From assembly GCA_947490345.1 (NCBI GenBank), contig CANLGL010000015.1:1-64000 (forward strand): DNA of 64,000 nucleotides, in the 5' to 3' direction. Shown in pieces: positions 45,555-54,409 of this stretch (its first letter is position 1; each line of letters starts with the position of its first letter). The translations under genes and the position numbers were made by a program. This DNA comes from Deltaproteobacteria bacterium. Its GTDB lineage: Bacteria; Myxococcota_A; UBA796; SXON01. The notes under the pieces are model-generated. The model was not told where the DNA came from. It did not search any database and was given only the letters and a program-made list of their open reading frames with translations.

Positions 45555-46436
45555 CTAAACGCCCCGCAATCGCAGCACCGGCACCAATTCCGGCGCATCC
45601 GGCGCCAGGCCCACGATGCGTCCCTGGTGAATGAGCCGGACCAGCGGCGCGGGGAAACCCTCCGGGAGGCTCCAAGGGGCCGGGCGCACGTCCCCGCGCG
45701 GAACGGGCGATCCCGCCTCCAACAAGCTGCGTTCTTCGTCACGAAGGCGCCGGGTGAGGCACCACGGCAAGAGCGCCTCGCCCTGAAGCCGCATCATCGG
45801 TGCGTCCGGCGCCGGGTCGATCCACGGGCCGATGCTCACGCGGCGCAAGGTCGCGAGGTGCGCCGTCGCCCCCAGGGTCCGCCCGAGGTCGCGGGCGAGA
45901 CTCCGGACGTAGAAGCCACCGCCGACGGAGACGCGCATCCACGACCGCCACGGCAACTCGTGGCGAACCCAGGCCCCCTCATGCAGCAAAACACGCGACG
46001 GAGGCACCTCCACCGACTCCCCCCGGTGTGCACGAACGTAGGCGCGCTCGCCGCCAACCCGTTTGTTGCTCGTCGCCGGCGGCACCTGCGCCGTCCAGCC
46101 CGTCAGGGACTTCATTTCATCATCAAGTCGCGACTCATTAAGTGCGGACGTATCGCCCGTCGCGACAACGCTTCCGAGGGGGTCGAGCGTATCCGTTTCC
46201 GCCCCCCACACCACCTCGGCCTCGTAGACCTTGGGCACCGCGTGCAGGAACTCGAAGAGCTTGGTCGCCTCGCCGACCAGAATCAAAAGCAGACCCTCGG
46301 CAAAGGGGTCGAGGGCGCCGCCATGACACATCGACAGGCGCGAGGTCCCGCGCAGGCCTTCGACGACCGACCGGCTGGTAGCTCCCACCGGTTTGTGGGC
46401 GAGGTACACGCCCGGCGCGAGGATAGGCGTGCTCAT
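45555..46436 (-). CDS. truB: tRNA pseudouridine-55 synthase
   Basis: 293 aa from ATG 46436 (PGVYLAHKPVGATSRSVVEGL). Catalytic Asp 43 in CHGGALDPFAEGLLLILVGEATK. VYEAEVVWGAETDTLDPLGSVV, RVGGERAYVRAHRGE and GGFYVRSLARDLGRTLG are TruB signatures. Modifies U55 of tRNAs. The start codon overlaps on the opposite strand with the ATG of the DUF362-like gene (CATG), leaving no intergenic room; either start may be set further in. Confidence 0.9.
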   Translation of the reverse strand: MSTPILAPGVYLAHKPVGATSRSVVEGLRGTSRLSMCHGGALDPFAEGLLLILVGEATKLFEFLHAVPKVYEAEVVWGAETDTLDPLGSVVATGDTSALNESRLDDEMKSLTGWTAQVPPATSNKRVGGERAYVRAHRGESVEVPPSRVLLHEGAWVRHELPWRSWMRVSVGGGFYVRSLARDLGRTLGATAHLATLRRVSIGPWIDPAPDAPMMRLQGEALLPWCLTRRLRDEERSLLEAGSPVPRGDVRPAPWSLPEGFPAPLVRLIHQGRIVGLAPDAPELVPVLRLRGV

Positions 46437-47685
46437 GGACCGCCCGGGTAACACCCTCTCCATCACCCACGCCCGCGGTAGGGTCGACGTCCGCGCGGCG
46501 TGGACTCGGGCGGAAGTGTTTGCCACCATCGAGCTGCTGTTGTCTGGGTGGGAGTCGGTACTGCCGCCCAATCACGACGCGCGAATCGTCATCAAACCGA
46601 ACCTCAACAACGATCTCGTGGCGCTCACCGGGAACTGCGCCGACCTGCGGGTGATCGCCGCGTTGATCGAGGCGCTCCACCGCCGCGGCTACAGCGACAT
46701 CACCGTCGCCGACGGCAGCAACGTCGGCATCGAGCGCCGCAACATCTCCAGCTTCAAGAGGCTTCGTATCGACAAGTTGGCCGCTCGCTATGGCGCCCGA
46801 ACCGTCGATCTCAACCGCGACGAAGGCCGCCGCATCGTGCTGCATGCCGGCGCCGAGCCGCTGGTGGCCAAGACAGTGCTCGACGCGGACTTCCTGATCT
46901 CGGTCCCGAAGATCAAGACCCACGCCGAGGCGGGGCTCTCCTGCGCGATGAAGAACTGGGTCGGCATCTGCGTGGGCCAGGACAAACGCCACATGCATCA
47001 CGACCTCGGGCGCAACATCTTCGCGCTCTCTGAGGTGGTGCAGCCCGACCTCATCCTGGTGGACGGGCTCGTCGCCATGGAGGGGAACGGGCCCGGCGAC
47101 GGGGAGCCGGTACGGTTGGGGCGGCTGTTGATGGCCGACGACCCCTTCCTCAACGACGTGGTCGCCGCGCGGCTGGTGGGAATCGCCCCGCGGACGGTGC
47201 CGTACCTCCAGCACGCGCTCGACGCCGGGGTGGTCGACCAAGCGTTGTTGTCACAGGTGGAGCGCGAGGTCGCCGTCGTGGTGGCAATCCAACCCGCTCC
47301 GCCCCGCAGCCGTCTGGCCGAGCTGTCCGAATCGCGACACCTGACTTGGCTCAAGACCGCGGTGCAGCCGTTGGTGGCCCTACCAGCGGTGTCGGAGCTC
47401 GCCTACAAGGCGAGGATCATCCAGGATGTCTACTCGCTCGAAGATGACACGCTGCGCCTCGTCGCGCGGGCCGCAGACACCTGCGGCGACTGTCGCAAAT
47501 GCGAAGATGTCTGCCCCACTGGGCTGAAGCTGGAGGACATCGGGGTGAAGCTGGAGTTGCCCGACTGCGTGCAGTGTCTCTACTGTTGGTGGGTGTGTCC
47601 CAAGCAGGCGTTGACGCTGACGGGTGAGCCGGCCGCGATGCAGCGGCAGATCGACCGGTACAAGGGGGCGATTGAGGGGTTGTGA
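46435..47685 (+). CDS. DUF362 protein with C-terminal 4Fe-4S cluster domain
   Basis: 416 aa from ATG 46435. N-terminal DUF362 pattern: IVIKPNLNNDL, ITVADGSNVG, LDADFLISVPKIKTHAEAGLSCAMKNWVGI, and a His-rich turn KRHMHHDLG. C-terminal ferredoxin-type cysteines: CGDCRKCEDVCPTG and CVQCLYCWWVCPKQAL, two sets of four Cys for 4Fe-4S clusters. Probably redox active, substrate unknown. Divergent from truB with overlapping start codons. Confidence 0.85.
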   Translation: MDRPGNTLSITHARGRVDVRAAWTRAEVFATIELLLSGWESVLPPNHDARIVIKPNLNNDLVALTGNCADLRVIAALIEALHRRGYSDITVADGSNVGIERRNISSFKRLRIDKLAARYGARTVDLNRDEGRRIVLHAGAEPLVAKTVLDADFLISVPKIKTHAEAGLSCAMKNWVGICVGQDKRHMHHDLGRNIFALSEVVQPDLILVDGLVAMEGNGPGDGEPVRLGRLLMADDPFLNDVVAARLVGIAPRTVPYLQHALDAGVVDQALLSQVEREVAVVVAIQPAPPRSRLAELSESRHLTWLKTAVQPLVALPAVSELAYKARIIQDVYSLEDDTLRLVARAADTCGDCRKCEDVCPTGLKLEDIGVKLELPDCVQCLYCWWVCPKQALTLTGEPAAMQRQIDRYKGAIEGL

Positions 47686-47701
47686 ATCGAGAGCGCGAAT
47701 C

Positions 47702-49927
47702 TCACAAACACACCCCCGCCCCCTGCCACGGCGTACACACACCCTCGGTGCAAGGCGACTCGTCGTCGCAGAGCGCGAAGCACCACCCCGACGAGCCGAC
47801 GGCGGCGGTCCCGTCTTTGCAGGCGGGCGGGCGGGCCCCGCTGCCCGTCGCGCAGATCTGCGCGTCCCCGCAGTCCTCGTAGGTCTCTACGCAACCGCGC
47901 TCCACGTTGTACCAGGACTCGGCGTAGGAATCAGAAAAGCAGCTCGGATGCTGGGGATGCACGTGGACGTCGGCAGAAAACGGCGTCGAGAGCGGCTCGA
48001 AGGCCACCCTGGCCTTGTCGCCCTCCCACCGCACGACCAGGGTCTCCCGCCGCCCGTTGACCCAGGGCGGGTCGTCGCCATCGACCACCTCGGCCATCGG
48101 GCGCTTCGGCCACGCGAACTGGACACGCGCCTCCCGCGCCGGCAACAGCGGGATCAGCACCAGGGTTTCAAGGTAGCCCACACTCCACGCCGTCTCGAGC
48201 GGCGCCGCCTCCACGTGCACTCTGGGGACCGAGTCGCCGGTACGCTCGCCGGCCTGCCACAGGGTCGCGCACTCGACGACCAGCCACTCCCGGAGCTGCC
48301 TGGTCGAACAACGGTTCCGCGACGAGCCCTTCACGGTGATCTCCGGGGCGAGCGCCATCTCACTGTGAGTGGGCATGCGGCTTCGACCCTCAGGGAACCC
48401 CGTTCCCGGGGCTGCCGCCGGCTTCGCTTCTCCGAGCGTGCGAGCGATTGCCGCCGCGGCAGCCTTGGTCCCGGTCGGGCTCATGTGCAGATCGGCGTTG
48501 AGGAATGCCCCGGGCTCCGCGGCGGCCAGGGCGCTGGTCAAATCGACGGCCCGAACGCCAGCCCGTCGCGAACTGGCCACCAGCTCCTCCAGCAGGACCC
48601 GCGTGCCCGTCATGTCCTCGGCCAGTCGGCCGTACTTCTCGAACTCGGCCGACGAGACCTGCACGTCCAGGGGCAGCGCGACCACGACGAGCTCGGCGCC
48701 AGCGCCCTCGCAGAGCGTCTTGAGCTCTCGCACGAAGCCCGCCAGCGGCGAATCGACGACGTCGCTGGCCTCCAAGCTGGTCGCCAGCGAATCGAGGGTC
48801 GCCTTCTTCTCGTCCCACTCGGCCAGCAGTCGCTTCGCCTCCCCGGCCCGCTCGTCGTTGGGATGGGTCTTCACCCACTCCCTCAACGAGCTCACGACTG
48901 TCTTCCGGAGTTGCACCGCCCGTTTCAGCAGCTCCGCCGTCACGGTGACGCCCCGCGCCCCCTCGGCCTCGCGCTCGTACACGATGTCGCCCGGACGATT
49001 CTGTGCCCGGACCGCCTCGACGGCAACGATGTCGTCGTAGGTCCAACTGTCGTCGACCCGCTGGAGCATGTGGTAGAGGTCACGCTCAAGGTACAGGCGA
49101 TCCTGCGCTGCCGCCTGCACCCTGGCCGCAACCGAGTCGGGCGGCGCCGCAGTATTGGAGACCCCCGCCAGCGCCGCCTGGAGCGACGCGGCTTGGGTCT
49201 GCTGCATCGGCTGTTCCAGCGTCGCCGCCTCAACCTCGGGCAAAAGGTCGGCGAGCCCACCCTCCGAGGGCACGCCCAGGTCAGCATTGTCCTCGTGGGT
49301 GTACAGCCACCGCCTCGCCGCGTGGACGAAATGCGACTGGCGGAACAGCAGCCGCCGACCAGGAAACTCGATCACCGCCTCGGGCATCGTCTCGGACCGG
49401 ACCGCCCAGCCGTCCCACACCTTGTGCCGGTCCCGGTTCGGCCGGTCGCGCTCAAAGAGATCGTTGGCAAGGTTCACCACGACCACCACCGCGCTGGGCT
49501 TGCGCTCGGCGAGGAGTCGCTCCACCACCGCTCGGTACTCCTGCGGCCCGTAGGTCGGCACCCCGGCGTTGAGCACCGGCCGTCCGGTCGCGACACCGAG
49601 CATCGCGGGCAGGGCCTGGTCCTCCTCCACCCCGAGACCGAAAGCCTGGGAGTCGCCCACCACCACGATCTCGCCCGCAGCCGGCGGTCCCCAGTCGGGG
49701 CCACGGAAGCCCTGCGCGTTGATCCTCACCCGGCTCGTCGGGTTGCCGCCGAAGGCCACACGCTGGCTGCTGCCGGGCAACAACCGCGTCCCCAAGGCCT
49801 CGTCCGGCGCGTAGACGTTCAGGTGCGGAAAGGCGCCGTCGTCCCTTGCCCAGAAGGCCGCCTCCACCCCTCCGAGCGCGACGACGACACCGAGGACAGA
49901 CAAGGCGAGCTGACGGCGGAGGGACAT
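47702..49927 (-). CDS. SGNH-hydrolase-like membrane-anchored protein with Cys-rich C-terminus
   Basis: 741 aa from ATG 49927. One membrane segment (residues 7-24), then an SGNH-type domain: EIVVVGDSQAFGLG (Ser nucleophile near 88), VLNAGVPTYGPQEY, VVVNLANDLFERD, and LNADLHMSPTGTKAA (Asp-x-x-His near 478). Between lies a helical insertion (about 230-400). The C-terminal 90 residues carry eight or more Cys (CFSDSY, RGCVETYEDCGDAQIC, CFALCDDESPCTEGVC), a small disulfide-rich module. Related acetyltransferase-type SGNH enzymes modify surface polysaccharides; the substrate here is unknown. Confidence 0.75.
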   Translation of the reverse strand: MSLRRQLALSVLGVVVALGGVEAAFWARDDGAFPHLNVYAPDEALGTRLLPGSSQRVAFGGNPTSRVRINAQGFRGPDWGPPAAGEIVVVGDSQAFGLGVEEDQALPAMLGVATGRPVLNAGVPTYGPQEYRAVVERLLAERKPSAVVVVVNLANDLFERDRPNRDRHKVWDGWAVRSETMPEAVIEFPGRRLLFRQSHFVHAARRWLYTHEDNADLGVPSEGGLADLLPEVEAATLEQPMQQTQAASLQAALAGVSNTAAPPDSVAARVQAAAQDRLYLERDLYHMLQRVDDSWTYDDIVAVEAVRAQNRPGDIVYEREAEGARGVTVTAELLKRAVQLRKTVVSSLREWVKTHPNDERAGEAKRLLAEWDEKKATLDSLATSLEASDVVDSPLAGFVRELKTLCEGAGAELVVVALPLDVQVSSAEFEKYGRLAEDMTGTRVLLEELVASSRRAGVRAVDLTSALAAAEPGAFLNADLHMSPTGTKAAAAAIARTLGEAKPAAAPGTGFPEGRSRMPTHSEMALAPEITVKGSSRNRCSTRQLREWLVVECATLWQAGERTGDSVPRVHVEAAPLETAWSVGYLETLVLIPLLPAREARVQFAWPKRPMAEVVDGDDPPWVNGRRETLVVRWEGDKARVAFEPLSTPFSADVHVHPQHPSCFSDSYAESWYNVERGCVETYEDCGDAQICATGSGARPPACKDGTAAVGSSGWCFALCDDESPCTEGVCTPWQGAGVCL

Positions 49928-49973
49928 GGGCACCGGACTATCGGACCGCCGCCGCGGAGGGAGGTTCCCTCGG

Positions 49974-49988
49974 CGCCCTACTAGGGCG
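49974..49988. promoter_or_regulatory. Palindrome CGCCCTA-C-TAGGGCG
   Basis: A perfect odd palindrome in the 146-bp divergent spacer between the SGNH-hydrolase gene (minus) and the gene at 50074 (plus). Could be an operator or simply a stable hairpin; an adjacent hairpin-like GAGGGAGGTTCCCTC precedes it. Nothing else seen in the spacer. Confidence 0.35.
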
Positions 49989-50073
49989 GCCACCCCCGCG
50001 CCATCGCCCGCGGATCGCGAGCATTCAGGCCAAGCATTCCGCCGGGCGCGGAGAATCGCGGCTACACTCGCCC

Positions 50074-51003
50074 ATGATCCTCCTCGTGAGTGGCACCCTC
50101 GCCGCCGGCTGGCCCGACCTCGTCGTGGCAGCCGAGGCGCTCACCTTCGAGGGCGTGCCTGCGGGCAGCTCCGAGACCAAGACCTTCACGGTGGCAAACG
50201 CCGGCGGCATGGACATGGGCCTGCGGGTGACGACCGAGGGCTCCCCCGAAATCACCGCGGCCTGGAGCACCACCACCTGCGACAACGGCGAACGGCTCGG
50301 CCGCCCTGACGACGACGTTCCGTATGGTGCCGAGGTCCTGGTGCCCCCGCGGTGCCAACTCACGGTGGCCGTCACCTACACCCCGTCCGACGCCACCCTC
50401 GCGGCGGCCGAGCTGATCGTCGAGGCCGAGGGCCCCTACGCGCACGGCGCCACGGCCTTCCTCAACGCGCAGCCCGCCTACGCCGAAGACCCGACCAACT
50501 GGCTGGAGACCGTGCTGGTCACCGGCACCACCGACACGTGGGTCGCAGGCGACGGGGAACTCGTGGCCTTCCATCCCGAGGTGACCCCCGACCTGTGCGT
50601 CGAGCGCGAGATGGTCCAGGTCGAGGCCCGCGCGGTCGGCCCGACCCCGCTCACCTGGGGCTGGGGCACCGACAACGACATGGGCGCGGCGCTTTGGGAC
50701 AACCCGTTCGCCTCCTCGACCCGCCTGCGCTGCCCACCGGCACCGGAGTGCGAAGCCGAGGCGCTGACGCTGTTCGTCCTCGTCGCGGACGCGGACGCGC
50801 ACCAGGTTTGGGGTGACGGCGTGGTGGTCGTGCTCGACGAACACCGACTCGCTCGCGAGCCGGATGCCCTCGCTTCGTCGGCGTGCCCCCTCGCCGACGC
50901 CGCCTCCGACGAGGCGGACCCCGGCTGCGAGGGCGGCGCCGCGGGTGCGCTTTCACTCCTGGGGCTCAGTCTCCGGCGGAGGGCACACAGTACGCGGCCG
51001 TGA
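50074..51003 (+). CDS. Exported protein with MYXO-CTERM-like tail
   Basis: 309 aa from ATG 50074 (MILLVSGTLAAGW, a weak signal peptide). Two Ig-like halves (GSSETKTFTVANAGGMDMGLRV as in choice-of-anchor/ASPM-type domains; VTYTPSDATLAAAELIVEAEG). The C-terminus DPGCEGGAAGALSLLGLSLRRR (a Cys, a hydrophobic run and a basic cluster) resembles the MYXO-CTERM surface-sorting tail, though shorter than typical. Probably cell-surface displayed. Its end overlaps the convergent lipoprotein gene by 38 bp. Confidence 0.6.
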   Translation: MILLVSGTLAAGWPDLVVAAEALTFEGVPAGSSETKTFTVANAGGMDMGLRVTTEGSPEITAAWSTTTCDNGERLGRPDDDVPYGAEVLVPPRCQLTVAVTYTPSDATLAAAELIVEAEGPYAHGATAFLNAQPAYAEDPTNWLETVLVTGTTDTWVAGDGELVAFHPEVTPDLCVEREMVQVEARAVGPTPLTWGWGTDNDMGAALWDNPFASSTRLRCPPAPECEAEALTLFVLVADADAHQVWGDGVVVVLDEHRLAREPDALASSACPLADAASDEADPGCEGGAAGALSLLGLSLRRRAHSTRP

Positions 51004-51436
51004 ACGAAGCCGCGACGGCGGTCCCATCGGCCAAGGTGCCGACGAGCGTCCCGGTCAACGTCCCGTCCTCCTCGAACCGCGACACATCCACGGTGCCGGT
51101 GCCGAGCGCCTGCTCGTCCAGGTCCACCGGCTCCACCACCCCGACCGAGCCGACCCCGGTTGCGCGCACCGCGCCGAGCCAGGCGTGGGGCAGGTACCAA
51201 GCGTCGTCGCCATCGAGCTCCTGGGCGCCGACCTCGAAGGCATCCAGCCCGTCGATGCGCAAGTAGCGGTCCCCTTCGCGGAGCGTGGAGGCGCACAGCT
51301 CCGGCGTCTCGGCGAGCCACAACGCGTCGACCTCCGCGCTTTGCCACCACGACGCCGACGCCACCGGGAATGCCGCGTCACCGGTGACGGTCGCTGGCGG
51401 CGTCACACAAGCGAACAGGGCGAGCGCCACCAACAT
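50966..51436 (-). CDS. Hypothetical lipoprotein
   Basis: 156 aa, lipobox LVALALFAC (Cys 10). A beta-rich mature part with acidic patches, two Cys (ELCAST, AAYCV). Family not recognised. Convergent overlap with the MYXO-CTERM-like gene and 44 bp upstream of the selenoprotein stop on the same strand. Confidence 0.6.
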   Translation of the reverse strand: MLVALALFACVTPPATVTGDAAFPVASASWWQSAEVDALWLAETPELCASTLREGDRYLRIDGLDAFEVGAQELDGDDAWYLPHAWLGAVRATGVGSVGVVEPVDLDEQALGTGTVDVSRFEEDGTLTGTLVGTLADGTAVAASFTAAYCVPSAGD

Positions 51437-51480
51437 CCGACTATCGTAGCAGGAGAGTCGGCGAGGGCACGGTGGGAGCC

Positions 51481-53247
51481 CTACTCCCCCGCCAGCTCCG
51501 CCTCGATCACCGCGCGGAGCTCACCGAGGTCGTACTCGTTGTTGGACCATGCAATGTTGCCATCGGTGCCGATGACCCACTGCTGGGGGTAGGCCGCCGT
51601 CGGGAACGCCGACGTTTGGGAGTAGTCCTGGTGCACGACGCCACCTACATCATAGAGAATCGGGAGCTCCAGGCCGAGGGCGTCCCGGAACTGCTCGACT
51701 TGGGGCAGCGGATCCGCCGAGGCGATCGCCCAGACCACCACGCCATCGTCGGCGTACTCACCCCAGATGTTGGCATCGATGTCCGAGACCTCGGACGGAC
51801 AGACGGGTCACCAGGTGGCGAAGTAGGCCAGGACCACGGGGTGGCCGAGCTGATCGGACAGGCGCAGGGTCTCGCCGTCGAGCGAGGGCAGCGCGAAGTC
51901 GGGCGCCGGGTCGCCGATGGGCGAGATGGCCGGCGCGTCGATCGAGAAGGTGACCGTCGCGGCGTCCGGATCGTTGGTCGCGAGGCAAACCGACGCGGGC
52001 GGCGCCCCGTCAAAGCGCACCGTCAGGGTGGTGGAGCGGCCCGGCTCGACCACGTCGACCCCCGCGAAAACCTGGGCCCCGGCGGCGAGGGCGCCGCGAA
52101 GCTCCAGTGACCCGTTGCCGCGGTTGGTGAGCACGACCTCGACCACCCCGTCGCCCCCGGTGAGCGACAGCCTCGGCACATCGAGCGCAGGCGCGCTGAC
52201 GGACGCGTCGATGCTCCAGGCCTCGACGTAGCCCCAGTCGCCGACCACGGCGGCAGCTCCGGCCGCGTCCACCGCCAGGGCAAACTGCCGGGTGTCATCG
52301 CGACCCAACGGAGTTGGCCTCGCAGGATCAGAGACGTCGTGAACCGAGACCGCGTCGTGCTCCGCCACCCACAAGACGCCTGAGTCCACCGCCGCGCTGA
52401 CCGCCGAACCACCGGTCGCCACCGTCGCGACGAGGAGAAGCTCCAACGGGTCCGCCAGCGAGTAAATGCGCACACCCCCGGCGCCGGCGGCCGCGTACAG
52501 GAAGCCCCCGTCCACCTCGACCTCCAGCACCCCGACCAGCGTGTCGGCCGCCCCGACGAAGACCGGCGCGTCAGGCTCCGCGAGATCGTAGATCAGCACC
52601 CCGCCGACGTGATCCGCGGCGTAGAGCGCCCCGTCCCCAGCCGCCAGCTCCCAGCTGTTGGACCCGCCGACGCCGAAGCCCACCTCGACCGCGCGGCTTG
52701 GATCCGTGACGTCGAGCACCACCACCCCGGCGCGGTCGCGGTCTGAGACGTAGAGGCGGTTCCCGACCGCGGCAAGCCCCTCGAGGCCCGCGCCGACCGT
52801 CTGTAGCAACGTTGTGGCCAGGTTCTCGATCGGCCGGAACGCCAAGCCCTGGTCGCGGTGAGCCAGGGCCACCGCGTCGACCTCGGGCAGCAGCTCGACG
52901 CGGTGGAAGCGTCCCGCTCCAGGGTCGCGAAAACGCTCGGTGAGCGACCCTGCCCCGTCCAGGTCCGCCACCACCAGCCCGCCCTGCCCCGCCGCCCAGG
53001 CGGCGCCGTCGACCAGATCGACATCGACGATCTCCATGAACGGATTCCCCGGCTCGGCGCTGGTGACGGAGAGGAACGAGGTCTCCGAAAGCGGGTCGGT
53101 CGCCGATACGCCCGGGTCGCAGTGCGCAGCGAGCGGTACCGGCTCGGGCTCAGCGGCCTTGGCTGCCTCGGTGTCGTCGGCTGGGGCGGCAGGCTGGCAG
53201 GCGAGCAAGAGCAGTAGCACGCGGCACCCCCCAAGCCAAGATACCAC
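51481..53247 (-). CDS. Putative selenoprotein: lipoprotein with LVIVD-type propeller, Ig-like domain and UxxC thioredoxin-like domain
   Basis: 588 aa if TGA at 51808-51810 is read as selenocysteine (residue 480). GTG 53247 gives MVSWLGGCRVLLLLLAC, a signal peptide with lipobox. Residues about 60-345 contain repeats such as LYVSDRDRAGVVVLDVTDP, LYAADHVGGVLIYDLAEPD and VSVHDVSDPARP, the LVIVD-type propeller. About 350-440 is Ig/anchor-like. From about 445: DPAPDFALPSLDGETL and VVLAYFATW, then TGA, then PVC PSEVSD, i.e. W-[TGA]-P-V-C where thioredoxin-like and TlpA/AhpC proteins have WCPxC. The frame stays open to a stop at 51481 with FPTAAYPQQWVIGTDGNIAW (cis-Pro region) after it. A GGUC-loop hairpin follows the TGA. 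The alternative is a Cys-to-stop mutation. Confidence 0.75.
51781..51796 (-). promoter_or_regulatory. Putative bacterial SECIS hairpin
   Basis: On the coding strand GTCCGA-GGTC-TCGGAC forms a perfect 6-bp stem with a GGUC tetraloop. Counting the TGA as 1-3, the loop GU falls at 22-23, within one base of the position of the loop GU in the E. coli fdhF SECIS (which also has a GGUC-containing loop). The SECIS sits inside the reading frame, as in bacteria. Confidence 0.65.
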
Positions 53248-53305
53248 GGCCCGGGGTCGGTTTCGGCGCGACGGGTTATTCCAACAGGCTCCCCCGAGGT
53301 TCGTC

Positions 53306-54409
53306 GTGAAGCTGCTCCTCCCCGTCGGTGTCCTGGTTTTCGCGGCGGGCTTCTGCTGTTGTGGCGGCGACTTCGAGAAGGTGCTTCGCGAGGCGGGAAT
53401 CGACATCCCGAACACCGGCGCGACCGATGGGCGGGTGATGTTCGCCGTCCCCGGCAACGAACGCGTCCAGATCTTGGAGATCGCCTCCGACGACGCCTAC
53501 TACACGGATCGCGCCACCATCGTCGGCGTCACTTGCACCACGGACGGCGAGTCGACTCACCAAGGGGAAGGTTGGCACGGCGGCTCGGTCAAGGACTGCG
53601 ACAACGGCAGCACCTACTATTTCTACAAAGCCGCGTACATGGACCAGGGCCCCGCGGCCGCGGCCGCCGTGGTGCCTGGCCTCCCTGGCCTTCGGGCCAC
53701 CCGCCCCCTCCCCTCGGGAACGCGCGTCAAGGTGCTCGACGTTCACACCGACGACGCCTTCGCCTCCGATCGCACCACGATCATGGGCAAGACCTGTCGC
53801 CTGGACGGGGAAAGCACGCTCAAGGACGTGGAGTGGCACGGCGGGCAGGTCTACTGTGACGACAGCAGCAGCTACTACTTCTACAAGGCGGCCTACGAGG
53901 AGCTCGGCGGCGGCACCGTCTCCGCCACCCCCGTCCCGGCGGGGGTCGTGACCTACGCACTGCCCGCCGGCAGCCGCGTCCGCGTCGCCGACATCGCCGC
54001 CGATGATGCCTATTACCCAGACAAGGCAACCATCGTAGGCAAGGTGTGCACGCTGAGCGAAGAGAGCTCATTCAAGGATGGCATGTGGCACGGCGGGAAC
54101 GTCAACTGTGACGATGCCAGCACCTACTACTTCTACAAGGCGGCCTACGAGCTCACCGGTGCGGTCGCCGCCGCGGCGCCGCCACCCAACGCACTGAACT
54201 ACTCCTTGCCAAAGGGCACCCGCATCGTGATCGCCGATGTCGCCTCCGACGACGCCTACTTCGAGAGCAGGAGCGGCATGATCGGCAAGCGTTGCACCAT
54301 GGACGAACAGAGTGTGCTTCGCGACGTCTTTTGGCACGGGGGCCAGGTCGTCTGCGACGACGGCAGCAGCTACTACTTCTACAAGGGCGCGTTCCAGGCC
54401 GGGGGCTAG
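53306..54409 (+). CDS. Exported lipoprotein-like protein of four tandem repeats
   Basis: 367 aa from GTG 53306 (GAGG about 8 nt upstream). N-terminus LLLPVGVLVFAAGFCC looks like a signal peptide with a Cys near 18. Four repeats of about 85-90 residues follow (starting near 53440, 53720, 53950 and 54200), each with a VASDDAYY-like strand, a Cys-containing turn (KTCRLDGES), KDxxWHGG, a VxCDDGSSYYFYKAAY ending. Each repeat has two Cys, probably a disulfide. Family not recognised. Divergent from the selenoprotein gene (58 bp apart). Its TAG stop shares CTAG with the stop of the convergent kinase gene. Confidence 0.7.
   Translation: MKLLLPVGVLVFAAGFCCCGGDFEKVLREAGIDIPNTGATDGRVMFAVPGNERVQILEIASDDAYYTDRATIVGVTCTTDGESTHQGEGWHGGSVKDCDNGSTYYFYKAAYMDQGPAAAAAVVPGLPGLRATRPLPSGTRVKVLDVHTDDAFASDRTTIMGKTCRLDGESTLKDVEWHGGQVYCDDSSSYYFYKAAYEELGGGTVSATPVPAGVVTYALPAGSRVRVADIAADDAYYPDKATIVGKVCTLSEESSFKDGMWHGGNVNCDDASTYYFYKAAYELTGAVAAAAPPPNALNYSLPKGTRIVIADVASDDAYFESRSGMIGKRCTMDEQSVLRDVFWHGGQVVCDDGSSYYFYKGAFQAGG

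Noticed and set aside
47624-49984. 786-aa plus-strand frame
   Set aside because: Antisense shadow of the SGNH-hydrolase-like gene; no family features.
51808-51810. Treating the in-frame TGA as the end of one gene and 51481-51741 as a second gene
   Set aside because: Both parts form one thioredoxin-like domain split exactly at the redox residue, and there is a SECIS-like hairpin; sequencing error or mutation remains the alternative.
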